The notes under the pieces: generated by a model
Told to the model about the DNA's origin: nothing
The model's database searches: none
The model's input: the letters and a program-made list of their open reading frames with translations, nothing else
Shown here: positions 42,801 through 52,907 of the stretch, piece after piece
Position numbering within the stretch: the stretch's first letter is position 1
How the letters are laid out: each line of letters begins with the position of its first letter
Assembly: GCA_018806915.1 (NCBI GenBank)
Contig: JAGKQI010000094.1
Coordinates: 806,001-870,000, forward strand
Reading direction: 5' to 3'
DNA: 64,000 nt
DNA from: Phytophthora colocasiae
Taxonomy: Eukaryota > Oomycota > Peronosporomycetes > Peronosporales > Peronosporaceae
Made by a program: the position numbers and the translations under genes

Positions 42801-45761
42801 GGCTGATGACGAGTGCGAACTTGACGGGCAAGCTCCATCGTTGGGCGCTGACCCTGCAAGAGTTCGACTTTGTAGTCGAGTATAGACCTGGAAGCACTAA
42901 TGTGGTGGCGGATGCGCTCTCGAGGGCTCCGGCGATTGGCGTGATGCGAGCAGCGGTTGGTAGAAGACGGCGTGCGCGGTTGCGGCGAGAAGCTGGGCAA
43001 GGACCACCAGCAAAGGGCGCGATGCGAGCGGCGGTTGGCAAGCGGCGGCGGTCAGAAACGACGGACGGCGAAACAAGGGCGGTCGAGGACGGCGCGAGGC
43101 GCTGCAGATGGCGATACGACGGGCGCTAATAATGAGGGAGCGAGCGTGGACGGCGTGGCGTCGGAAACGGGAGCGACTGCTGGTTCGCTCGACGTTCAGG
43201 ACGGTGGCGAGGACGTGGACGAGAAGCCTGTAGAGACGATAATGAGGACGAGTTTGGGCGACGCGGTGGCCGGCAAGGACGGACGGCGACGACGGAAGGC
43301 GAGGACGGTGCCGACGGTCGACCAACGGGTGACTCGGGCCACTACGAGAAAGGAAGGCGAGCGGCAGTGGCAGGCGGAAGCAGAGCGTGCGCTGCGGGAC
43401 TTTGCCATGGACGAGAAGACGGACGGAGTTGCGGTAACGGCACAGGATTCGGTAGTGCACGGCGCGACGGCGGCGCACGAACGTGCGATGCTGGAAGCAG
43501 CGACAGAGACGGCGACAGGACGAGGAGCCGAGATGACGTGTGGCACGACCCCAGTACGGAACGAGGCGGACGTGGACTACGGCGACGCGGTGTTGACTAC
43601 GGACGCGGGCGATTCGATGGAAAACGGCAATTCGGTGAACCAGGCGAAGACGGCGACCGATGTGGCGAACGACAGTACGGCAGATGAGCACGGGCGCGCG
43701 GTACGGGATGAGACTCGGAATAACCTGGTGGCGGACGTGAGTGTGGGACAGGAGCAAGCAACGACCGAGACGCACGGCACGACGGCGAGCAGGACGGACG
43801 TGAATCCTGGGGAAGGAAGTGACGAGCGACCGAGGGCGAATGCGGCGACGAGAAGTGCGGATCCAGCTCACGTACCGGCAGCGAGAGTGGACGACTCGGC
43901 GTTGGTGAATGAGACGGTGGCTGAAGACCTGCAGGCGAGTGACGATACGGCGGTTGCGCAGGTGGCGTCGGGTGACCAGTGCGTGGATGAGTCGACGATG
44001 GATGCGGCGTTGAGCGGGACGATGGAGACTGGCACGGCGGCCACGTATGAGGAGATCACCGGCGTCGGCGTGCAGCGGAAGCCGAGCGGCGACGGTTGAC
44101 GGAGCAGACCCTGCAAGTTACTGACGACGAGATCCAGGAGGAGCAGGCGAAGAGTCGGTTGGTGCAGCGATTGCTAACCGAGGGAGAGTATCGAGGGCAG
44201 AAGGTGGCCAAGGTGTTCGGCTTAGTGTTGATTGAGACGGTTAAGGGACGACGGGTGATTCTACCCCCGGCGTTGTGGGCTGTAGTGTTCAAGGAGTGTC
44301 ACGATTCGGTGTGGGCGGGCCATTTACGGGCTCCGCACACTTACGCGAGGATTGCAGTGACGTACTGGTGGCCGGGACTACAAAACGAGGTGAAGAAATG
44401 GGTGCGCGGCTGTAGAGAGTGCGGCAGCAGGAAGGCGATGCCCAGAGAGGTGGTGCCGCCGCTGCGTAGTATCCGAGGAGGTGACGTGGGCGACAGGTGG
44501 GCTTTAGACGTGGCAGGCCCATTACCCGCGAGCGATGGCGGCAAACGTTACGTGATAGCGGCGGTGGAGTATGTGACTCGTTACGTGGTGGCGACGACGG
44601 TGGACCGGCACGTGGCGGAGAACGTGGCCGAGTTCCTGATGAAGGACGTGGTTTTGAAATTCGGGCCGTTCCGGGAGCTGTTGACGGATGGGGCACCCGA
44701 GTTGACGGGAAAAGTGATCGAGGAGTTGGTGACGATGTTGCAGGCGAGGCAAGCAAACCCCGTGCCTTACCGACCCCAAATGATCGGCCTCGTCGAGAGA
44801 TTTAACAGAACGTGGAAGGACATCGTGGCGACATTCATGCAGGATGAAGAGCAGCGCGACTGGGAGCGTTAGGTGAACTTTGCGGTGTACTCGTACAATT
44901 CTGGGCGGCACTCGACGGTCGCATTGTCGCCGAACGAGTTGATGTTAGGACGGCGCTTGAAGAGCCCGAACGAGTTATTGAGGACGACAGGACGAACGGA
45001 AGCTGGTGAGCTGAGCGCGTATCACCAGAAGTTGGTGGCGACGCTGAGGAGAAGTCACGAATGCGCAGAGAAGGCGAGGATGCGCGAGCAGCAGCGACAA
45101 GCTCGGCATTACGACAAGAAGGTGAGACGGCGACGGACGTTCCGGAACGAACGATAGGGTGTGGGTATACCGACCGCCGAGAGGGCCGAATGCGACGAAT
45201 TTAGCGCACCAGTTGATTGGGCCGCTGAGGATAATTGAGGCCGTCGGTTACGACAACTACCTACTTGAACGAGAAGACACGGAGGGTGAAGGCGAACAAA
45301 TTATCGCCCACGTATCATTCTTAGTTTCCTATCACTACCCTGAAGATTGTCTGGTGGATGCGGCGAAGGACATTGCGGACGAGCTGCAGTACGAGAATGA
45401 GGAAACGGACGGTGACGCAAGACCGAAGGACGGCGAGACTGGTAGAACAACGAAGGCTCCAGTGCGCGAGGCGACGGGAACAGGAGGAAAGAAACGGCGT
45501 CGAAGAACAGTGGCGCGTGAAACGACAGGCGAGCAGCAGAACGAGCCTTTGGTGGAACTACGACGGCGAAGAAGACGGAACGCCGCGGGGCAATACATCC
45601 TGGAGTTTGAGCTCCAACCCGAACGAGAAGTGCGACGACGATCAACCGGTCGCGTGTCCGAAGAGCATGATGGACGGCGCTGGGTGTCGGTCGACGAGTA
45701 CGAGAGACTGTTTAAGGACGGTAGAGTCGTGGAAGACCCTAAATGTGGGGAAGGCGTGTAG
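39860..45761 (+). pseudogene. pol: Gypsy-1 unit 2 Pol, several lesions
   Basis: Same domain order as unit 1. The protease-RT junction is intact here, giving one frame from 39860 through the RNase H region. Lesions: a local 3-base change at 42706-42732 that replaces the RNase H block ECLAVVWAV by WFGGGLGQV (loses the catalytic Glu context), an extra base near 43054, a lost base near 44051, the shared TAG at 44870-44872 in integrase, and an extra base near 45145. First ATG of the pol frame at 39911. The unit is more damaged than unit 1. Confidence 0.8.
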
Positions 45762-45812
45762 CGGGTTGGATTGGGAGACGACGGCGGACGGCGAACCTAA
45801 GGACAGCGAACC

Positions 45813-46617
45813 TAAGGACGATGAGGAGAACGAGTCGACCATGAAGCGCGTGGTTGAAGGACGGCACCAGCACAGTGCAGACGTGGAGGTCCAACGGGAC
45901 TAGGAACGACGAATGAGCATCGAGCGCAGCGCGCTGCTGAGCTGTTGATTGGGCGTTGATGCCTGCGGAGGGATTGCTCGACGGAGGCCGTGTAGCGGAA
46001 GTGGTACAACGCGAGGTACGCGCAGTGAGAGCGGCTGCACGGAGGAGCGGTTTTGATGGGCAGTTTGGAATTCGCCACCGAGGGCGCAGAGTTCGGAATT
46101 TGCCACGACGGGCAAAGGACGATTGAGGAATCGAGGAGAAGGGCGCAGAGACCCTTAGACGTGGACGTGGGGCTGTGAGTCTTCAGCGACTTTGAGAAGA
46201 AGGGCGCTTTCTGACGGTGGAGCGGGAACGAGGAACTGGCGGACGACGACCGGGCTGGAGTGGCGCTGGACGTTGTTGGCGGGCTGGAACCTGGGGAACG
46301 ACTTGGAGCGGAAGCGAGGAACTGGCGGACGACAACCGGGCTGGAAATGGCGCTGGGCGTTGTTGGCGGGCTGGAACCTGGTGGACGACCTGCCGGACGA
46401 ACCGTAGGAGACTCAGCAGTTGAGGTAGACGTGTATTGAGAGGTTAATAAATAGGATCGACCGTATCGCGTTACGGGAGATCCGGCGCAGTACCAAGTGG
46501 GTGCTGTTGGCCAGTGGACGAGTTGAGAAACAAGTAAACGCCTGTTCGTCGCCCTAGGACGGCAGCGGGCTATACGACACGCCCAACTAGCCGGGCGAGA
46601 TAAGAGGCTACGCTACA
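45813..46617 (+). repeat. Gypsy-1 LTR 3
   Basis: 805 bp, ends GCTACA before GCATGTTAG. Differs from LTR 2 by one inserted A (GGAAATGG) and a C/T change near 46464. Confidence 0.85.
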
Positions 46618-47013
46618 GCATGTTAGAAAGCAAAAATATGTTTAAAAAAAATTCGAATGTGTGTCGAAAAAAAGGAAGGGTATAATTCTACCGGTAGGTT
46701 TTGGACGTTAGCAAAAATGTTCGGCATCGATCTTTTTGGATGGTGCGTTTTGCTGACAGGCATTGTGGATTGAGGAATGCGTCGAATAATCATACTGGGT
46801 TTGCAGGTTGTGCACCTGATGACTGTCATTTTCAGTTTTCAAAAAGAAGAAATGGACAAGAAACTCGAGGAAAAGGCTCAGTTGGAGTAAGATAACTTCT
46901 TCCACCGGTGCGAGGGACCAAATCGGGTGTGAGACGCAATCTGATTGGCCAAAACTGTAGCCATCTAAAATAGTGCACTCATTTATAGTCCCATTTATCA
47001 GTGAAAGGGTGGC
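46618..47013. other. Flank between Gypsy-1 and the Crypton, no gene recognised
   Basis: AT-rich; a 64-codon frame (46701-46895) has several Cys/His (RHCGLRN, CAPDDCHFQF) but no family could be assigned. Confidence 0.3.
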
Positions 47014-47092
47014 ACTCCTTTTGAGTTCGACTAGACTTTTGAGGCAGAGTGGACTTTTGAGGCAGACTGGACTTTTGAGGCTGTACCTCCAC
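47014..47092 (+). repeat. Left 18-bp repeat array
   Basis: About four units of the type GG-ACTTTTGAGGCAGACT; the first is degenerate (CTCCTTTTGAGTTCG). Confidence 0.7.
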
Positions 47093-47106
47093 TACAGAGT
47101 AAGATT

Positions 47107-48651
47107 ATGCTTCATTTTCCAAATTTCATTGCTTGTGCGCATGCCGACATGGATCTCCCAGAAAACAGCCCGCTATACAGCGCTGCGCTCACCGCAGCTA
47201 AATTTGCGGATCAGCGGCTGGAGCCTCGGACGCGGACGGACTACAACAGTAGCCTTCGCCGCTTTGCAGAATTTTGCCAAATTCAAGGATACCCAAACCC
47301 ACTCAAGGAGCGCTTCGTTCAGCTACCTGGTGTGATCGCTGCATATATCAATCAGCTTGCGACAACCAACAAGTGCCAGTGGCCAGCTGAAAAGCTTCGC
47401 GCTGCTATCAGTTGGCATTACACTAAGCCCGAGATGCTTGCAGATGGTCATCCACACGATCGCTGGGTTGTTGATATTGCGTCGGATGGAACCCGAATTA
47501 CAAGGGGCAACCCTGCCAGGTCAGCAGCAATCACGCAAATGCTTTCCGGTCTCAGCAAGGCAAAAAAGCGCGAGCGCACCCCCAAATGAGCTTCATCTAT
47601 GTCGCTGTCGATGTTGTCTCGGATGATGTCGTTTCTTGAAGCGGATTCTATGTTCAACGAAACGATGCGCACATGGTTTTCGGCTGTTTGTTCACTCGCG
47701 TTCTGCGGGATGTGTCGAATCAACGAAGTTTTACTGATGAAGAAAGGTGATATTCAGTTTGGACTTCGTCGACGATCGCGTAAGAGCAATACTTCAATTA
47801 AATTTGGTTGTTTTACGATCCGCGATCGCAAGACTGATCATGACCCACTAGCCAGCCGCACGTACTCATTGCACTACCTTCCAAAAAAAGAGCCGCTGAG
47901 GCATTGACGTATCGAGAGATGGTTCACATATGCTGCTACTCGCCTACATCACAAATGGAGAGATGATGACTATGCATTCCCTTCGTTGGCGAAAATCCCG
48001 CGAAGTACCAAAAAGCGGCGCACATGCTCCAAAAACGTTGGTTCCGGTGAAGGACCGTTTACTAAAGTTGGCATTAAGTGGGGATCACCGATGTCTGATA
48101 CAAATTTCACGCAGGTTCTAAACATTGTAGCCGGTGCCTGTGGAATCTGTAAGAGTGTGTTAGGAGACGACATATGATTTACGTCGCGCTGTTTTCGGCG
48201 TGGTGGTGCTCAACATCGCTTCATGTTTGCTCCGGAGAAGAGACGATGGTCGCTGAAATTGGTTAAGTGGTGGGCTGGGTGGTCCCTTGCGAGAAACGAG
48301 ACAGTGATTAAGTACTTTCTGGATGACGTTCTGGACCGTGAAGAAAATCAGCTTGGTGACTCACTAGCACCGGATGCAGTGTCATGCTCCGATAACGCGT
48401 TGATAGGCTTCCAAGATATTTCCTATGACTCGTTTAACGCTGGTGCTGAAGCTAGAACTGTATCTAGAAATGAGGAAATTACGATGCAATCCTCTGTTTT
48501 GGATGATTTAAAAAGCTCTCTGCTGGAAGGTATACGAGACATGGTCACGGAAATTGCAGCTAGTCAAACGGTCTCACTGGATGGACAACCTTCCGAATGT
48601 TCTGAGACTGCCGCTGGTGAAGAAGACAACACCCATTTGATGTCTGAATGA
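47107..48651 (+). pseudogene. Crypton-type tyrosine recombinase with three in-frame TGA codons
   Basis: One reading frame runs from ATG 47107 to the TGA after 48649, broken only by TGA at 47587, 47905 and 48175. N-terminal core-binding-like part: PRTRTDYNSSLRRFAEFCQI and IAAYINQLATT. Catalytic part: SLAFCGMCRINEVLL (first Arg), then CFRRGGAQHRFMFA (the Arg/His box; the expected His of SHCFRRGG is Arg here), and KLVKWWAGWS...VIKYFLDDV (probable Tyr). A Ser/Glu-rich tail follows. The stops are consistent with CGA-to-TGA changes (CpG decay). Similar recombinases without DDE define Cryptons, known in oomycetes and fungi. Confidence 0.65.
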
Positions 48652-48956
48652 CTGGATGCGAAGTCATGGAGAGACTACATAGATCAGTACTGGAATGCTA
48701 ACCCCTCTCTCCATCAGTACCGAGCAGGCGTGGCTATGCTTCCACATGAGCGAAAACGGCACAGCTCGCGGTTGTCAAGGATGAAAATCATTGCGGAATT
48801 TTTGTCCGAGACAACTATAACGACGACAAGGACCGGTTTGAGACTGCGTTTAGCAGTCAAATCAACGGCGAGTTAACAGTGAACAAGATACTTTGCGCGA
48901 TACGAATGCTGAAAAGGTCACCAGTAGATGACATTGTAATGTTGTAAAAAAATAAA

Positions 48957-49140
48957 TCTGCCTCAAAAGTCCACTCCTCCTCAAAAGTCTAGTCCTCCTC
49001 AAAACTCCAATCTGCCTCAAAACTCCAATCTGCCTCAAAAGTCCAATCTGCCTCAAAATTCCAGTCTGCCTCAAAAGTCCAGTCTGCCTCAAAAGTTTAG
49101 TCCTCCTCAAAAGTCTAGTGTCTGCCTCAGAAGTCCAGTT
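48957..49140 (-). repeat. Right 18-bp repeat array (inverted relative to left)
   Basis: About ten tandem copies of TCTGCCTCAAAAGTCCAA with variants (TCC for TGC; AAAACTCC; AAAATTCC); the last unit is 20 bases. Confidence 0.85.
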
Positions 49141-49208
49141 GTGACAAACGAGATGAGATGTATGTAACATACATGTATTTACCAGATTACCTTGGCTTCG
49201 TGCTAAAA

Positions 49209-49730
49209 CTAATTGTCTCCTGGTTGGTAATCTTCGTCCGACGAATGATCCGGCTCGCTGTCGAAATCACTGTCGCGGAAGTCGTCGTCAAAGCTGTTTA
49301 CTGATCTGGCCGATGGTGTCGTCGCGGGCAACGTCATCATAGGTAAAGATGGTGCATCTTGGGGAGCCTGATCACTGTAAAACAAATTGTCCACGGGAAA
49401 GGGGTATTTGCTGTCCGGACACTTGAAGTCAGACGAGCTGGTCAACTTGAAGTATCGCTCATTGTACGCACGCAAACACTTGAGACCACATGTGTGTGAG
49501 CAATGAGAGCCTTCCTTGATGATCTCGCCACAATTGGTGTCACGTTTCCTTTCACGCTCTCTTGCATACTCATCTTCCATTTTCTTGCAAATCATACATC
49601 TTGGAGGCGCCGGAACGTGATTGACCACCAAAACTTCGTCGTCGCCAAGTTCAAGTACTATCTCTTTACGACAGAGGGGACACCTACTATCGTGCTTGAG
49701 ATATGTCGTAACACAGCCGCGGTGACTCTT
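49209..49730 (-). pseudogene. RING-finger protein, 5' part lost to Gypsy-2
   Basis: Minus-strand frame ending at TAA 49209. It begins inside a RING: HRGCVTTYLKHDSRCPLCRK holds the last His/Cys pairs including CPLC. Next comes a second Cys-rich stretch (CMICKKMEDEYAR ... NCGEI ... CSHTCGLKCLRAY) and a Ser/Asp-rich acidic tail (DSEPDHSSDEDYQPGDN). RING proteins usually act as ubiquitin ligases. The coding sequence is cut exactly where Gypsy-2 homology starts (49731), so the first RING cysteines and promoter are missing; continuing the frame into Gypsy-2 gives a spurious N-terminus. Confidence 0.65.
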
Positions 49731-49753
49731 GTGTCGAGCTTGGACACGCGTCG

Positions 49754-50347
49754 TTGAGGACTGCTGCCCCCAGCGAGAAGGTTTCTCGCTGTAAGCTGCA
49801 AGATGACAAGCCAAACCTTGTCATCCTGAACTTGATGTCGAAGAGAGTGAACTCTCTTCGTGCCCTAGTGGACTCGGGCGCGTCGAACAAACGACAGGGA
49901 ACTCTTCAAAGGCTTGACTTCGAAGAGGCCGACACGCCACGCGGCGTGTTGGAGGTGCGGCTGGCAACAGGTGCCACCGTGAGGGCTGAGAAGCGCGTAG
50001 TCCGTGTGCGCTTCTCTTACAAACGAAGGACGTTTGTGGAAGACCTTATCGTCTTGGATCTAGACGATAAGTTCGACTTGGTATTAGGCATGCCGTGGCT
50101 TGCACGGCATGACCCGATGATCAACTGGGAGAAGCGTACGCTCGTACGCTTCAACAACACATGCGCGACAGAGAGCGATGGCCCTGTCAGTGCTGCACAT
50201 GCACCGGCCGGTGCATGTGATTCCCCAGTTGAGGCAGCAGCGTCCGCCGCTGCCTCCGATCGCTGCCGGCGACCGCCAGCGACTCAGGGAGTCGTTGGGA
50301 GAAAATGTGTGTCGACTCAGAAAGAAGGGTCGCGGTCACATGAGTGA
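49754..50347 (+). pseudogene. pol: Gypsy-2 copy A protease region
   Basis: Aspartic protease with ALVDSGAS, VRVRFSYKRRTFVEDLIVLD and LVLGMPWLARHDP. A deletion after DSGASN removes the segment that in copy B reads NFVRQEVFEG. The following spacer to about 51400 is a chain of short palindromes coding Ser/Ala/Gly-rich sequence. Confidence 0.7.
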
Positions 50348-50725
50348 TGGTCAGGTGAATGTGAATCACCTGACGCATAAACATCTGAATGATGTTTGTC
50401 ACATGAGTGATGGTCAGGTGAATGCGATTCACCTGAGAGAAGGTAAAATACCGGTATTACCGGTATCCTTGGAGGTAGTTCAAGCCCCAAGGGTCGCGCC
50501 GACGACGTCGCGTCAACTCTGGGAGTTGACGAAGCAAATAATATTCGGGGAACCGAAGGCGTGCGTCAGCTCTGGGAGCTGACGCCACTGGCGCTGCGTC
50601 GCTGCTAGTTCTGGGAACTAGCGATCGTGCATCAGCTCCGGAGCTGATGATGCGTGTATAGGCGAACGTTCGCTGCTAGTTCCGGGAACTAGCGATCGTG
50701 CGTCAGCTCTGGGAGCTGACGATAC

Positions 50726-52890
50726 GTGTACAAGCGAACACTCGCTAGCGCAGGAAGCAGCGAGAGCACGTCGACTCCGGGAGTCGACGATGCGGTTGCT
50801 TCATCCGTAGTAGCGGGTGAAGTTGCTCCATCCGTAGGAGCGGAAGGAGGCGCAGCGGTTCAGGGAACCGACTGCGCGGCAGGAGGTACTGGCGGTTGCA
50901 AACGCCCAGCACCCGAAGAACCTGCGTGCTCACGTGCAGCGGTGCTGCACGCGATGAGCGGCACACAAGCAGTGCTTGGATGTGCGAGTCAGCGGATGGA
51001 ATCCGCTGACGATTGCGATAAAGTCCCGTTCAAGGTGGGATGCCTTGGACGTGGAGCGCCTGGAGCTGAGCTCCATGGCAGACCTTCGCGGCGCAAGCTC
51101 AGGGAGCTTTGCGAGTCCCAGTCCGTGACTGAGGAGGGTGTATCTGCAGGGCAGACACCGAGTGTCGAGACGTTGAACGTCTTGACACGTACTGGTACTG
51201 GGTTACAGTACCAGAGGATGCGGTTGGAGAATCCGCCGACGTGTGCGTCGGCGTTGACCGCACTTCCAACGATGAGTAGGAAGAGCTTCGCGCGAGACTT
51301 GTACGATGGACGTATCGAACAAATTTGCATTCGCTCGGATATCGAGAGAGTGGATCGCGAAGCCGAAGAGCTGAAGCAGCTCGTCTTCGATGGCATCACT
51401 GAGGGTGATGACTCCCTCAGTGCGAAGACTAAGAAGCAGCGCTTCGAAGAGCAGAGTTGGGACTCGTTGAGGTCGAGTCCCTACTACGAAGTTCTGCGGG
51501 AGTACAAGGATGTACTCCCTTCGGAGCTTCCGAAGGATAAGGGCGTACAGCACGAGATTGATCTCGTGCCAGGCACGAAGTACTGTGTTACACGGCAGTG
51601 GCCACTGTTGCGTGAACAAGTGACGACTTCTTTGAAAGTCGTCGCCTTGCAGGTCAAGTGCGGGAATCAAAGTCCCCGCACAGTGCCCCAACGTTCTGTG
51701 TGAAAAAGCCACAGGGCGGCTGGCGCATCGTTCATGCGTACAACAAGTTGAACGATGCGACGATACCGGCGCAGACGCCGATACCGCGAAAAGATGTTAT
51801 CATCGATTCGATGGCCTTGAGCACTATCTTCAGTGCTCTAGATCTGCGTGATGGATTCTATCAGATCCTCATGCGTAAGAGGGACATCCCTCTCACAGCA
51901 GTAAGCACTCCAAGCGGTATGCTTTGGGAGTGGCTCGTCATGCTACAGGGACTTAAGAACGCCCCTGCGATGTTCAATAGATGCGTGACACATCTATTGC
52001 GCTCGATGCGCGACTTCGCACCGAGCTACTTCGACGACGTGTTCAGCCACAGCTGTGAACGGAAAGGCGGACATTGAAATGCACAAGGTGCATCTTCGGA
52101 AGCTGCTAGAGCTTATGAGGAAACATAAGCTCTATGCGAACCTGAAGAAGTATATCTTCGGGGCGAGCGAGATACCCGTGCTGGGGTGTCTCGTGGGGAA
52201 AGACGGCGTGCGCCCTGACCCTGAGAGGTCAGAGTGATCAATGAATGGCCCACGCCATCCAATGTGAAGGAACTGAGGCAGTTCCTTGGGCTTGCCACGT
52301 ACTTGTGCAAGTACGTGGACAACTATGCGGGCAAGATTCGCCCGTTGTCACAGCTTCTTAAGAAAGAAGCTGAGTGGATTTGGACGACCGAGTGCGAGGA
52401 GGCATTCGGTGCAGTCAAGCAGGGCTTGACTGAAGCGCCGATCTTGGCCGTGGCGGACCAAGATCGTCCATTCCACGTAGTGTGCGATGCATCCGACTTT
52501 GCAATCGGATGTGCATTGATGCAACACGATCACGAAGGGCGTGATCGTGTAGTCTACTATCAATCGCGTCAGCTGAAGCCAGCTGAGCGTAACTATCCCG
52601 TACATGACAAGTAGCTCCTTGCCATGAAGTTTGCACTCGCAAAGTTCCGAGTGTATCTACTTGGGAGTAGACCGTTCGTGGTATATACAGACCACGCATC
52701 ATTGCGGACGGCGGTTAAGTCGCCGCACATCTCGCAACGTATGGCGAGATGGTTGTCCTTCTTCGCGGAGTACAACTTCCGGGTAGAGTATAAACCCGGA
52801 AGACTCAATGTAGTGGCCGACGCGTTATCACGTCGACCTTTTTTTTTTCTTTTGGGCATTTTTTTATTCAGCTTTAGCACCAACTCCTGA
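50726..52890 (+). pseudogene. pol: Gypsy-2 copy A RT and RNase H, broken frames
   Basis: Frame 50726-51703 ends with the pre-RT block (YYEVLREYKDVLPSELPKDK, VPGTKYCVTRQWPL); RT continues in the next frame from about 51620: SAPTFCVKKPQGGWRIVHAY, SALDLRDGFYQILM, LKNAPAMFNR, YFDDVFSHS. A frame change near 52045 and a TAG at 52612-52614 (HDK-stop-LLAMK; GAG in copy B) follow. RNase H reads FHVVCDASDFAIGCALMQHD, VVYTDHASLRTA and ADALSRR. The shift before RT is shared with copy B. Confidence 0.75.
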
Positions 52891-52907
52891 AATTGGATCA
52901 TTAACCT
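52840..52907 (-). mobile_element. Poly(A)-tailed 68-bp retroposed insert in Gypsy-2 copy A
   Basis: Between RNase H (LSRRP) and integrase (DYAKTVDAN) lies a T10-led segment that is flanked by ACCT on both sides (52836-52839 and 52904-52907). Read on the minus strand it ends AATAAAAAAATGCCC...poly(A). Removing 68 bases joins RRP-DYAK in frame. The same insert, 70 bases with T12, is in copy B at 59341-59410. Confidence 0.7.

Larger units (their letters stand above)
27461..46617 (+). mobile_element. Gypsy-1: tandem array of two Ty3/Gypsy units sharing LTRs
   Basis: Three LTRs (27461-28265, 36633-37436, 45813-46617) alternate with two internal regions of the same order, gag then PR-RT-RH-IN. The internals and LTRs are near-identical: differences are scattered single bases and 1-4 base indels. 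The outer flanks (GCACT before the first LTR, GCATG after the last) share only three bases, so no clear target duplication. The arrangement fits unequal recombination between LTRs or an assembly artefact. Confidence 0.85.
47014..49140 (+). mobile_element. Crypton-like tyrosine-recombinase element with inverted 18-bp repeat arrays
   Basis: A degraded tyrosine recombinase gene (47107-48651) is bracketed by a short array of ACTTTTGAGGCAGACTGG units (about four, 47014-47092) and, at the other end, about ten units of its reverse complement (48957-49140). No target duplication is obvious; Cryptons usually lack terminal repeats, so the arrays are unusual. Boundaries are set by the arrays only. Confidence 0.55.

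Noticed and set aside
48957..49140. Possible CRISPR array
   Set aside because: Units are contiguous 18-bp repeats without unique spacers, in a eukaryotic transposon, with an inverted partner array at the other end.
6929..52614. Reassignment of UAG as a sense codon
   Set aside because: In-frame TAGs occur in the LicD gene, a fragment at 14150, Gypsy-1 integrase and Gypsy-2 copy A, but the Crypton stops are all TGA, and Gypsy-2 copy B has GAG where copy A has TAG. Independent decay is simpler.
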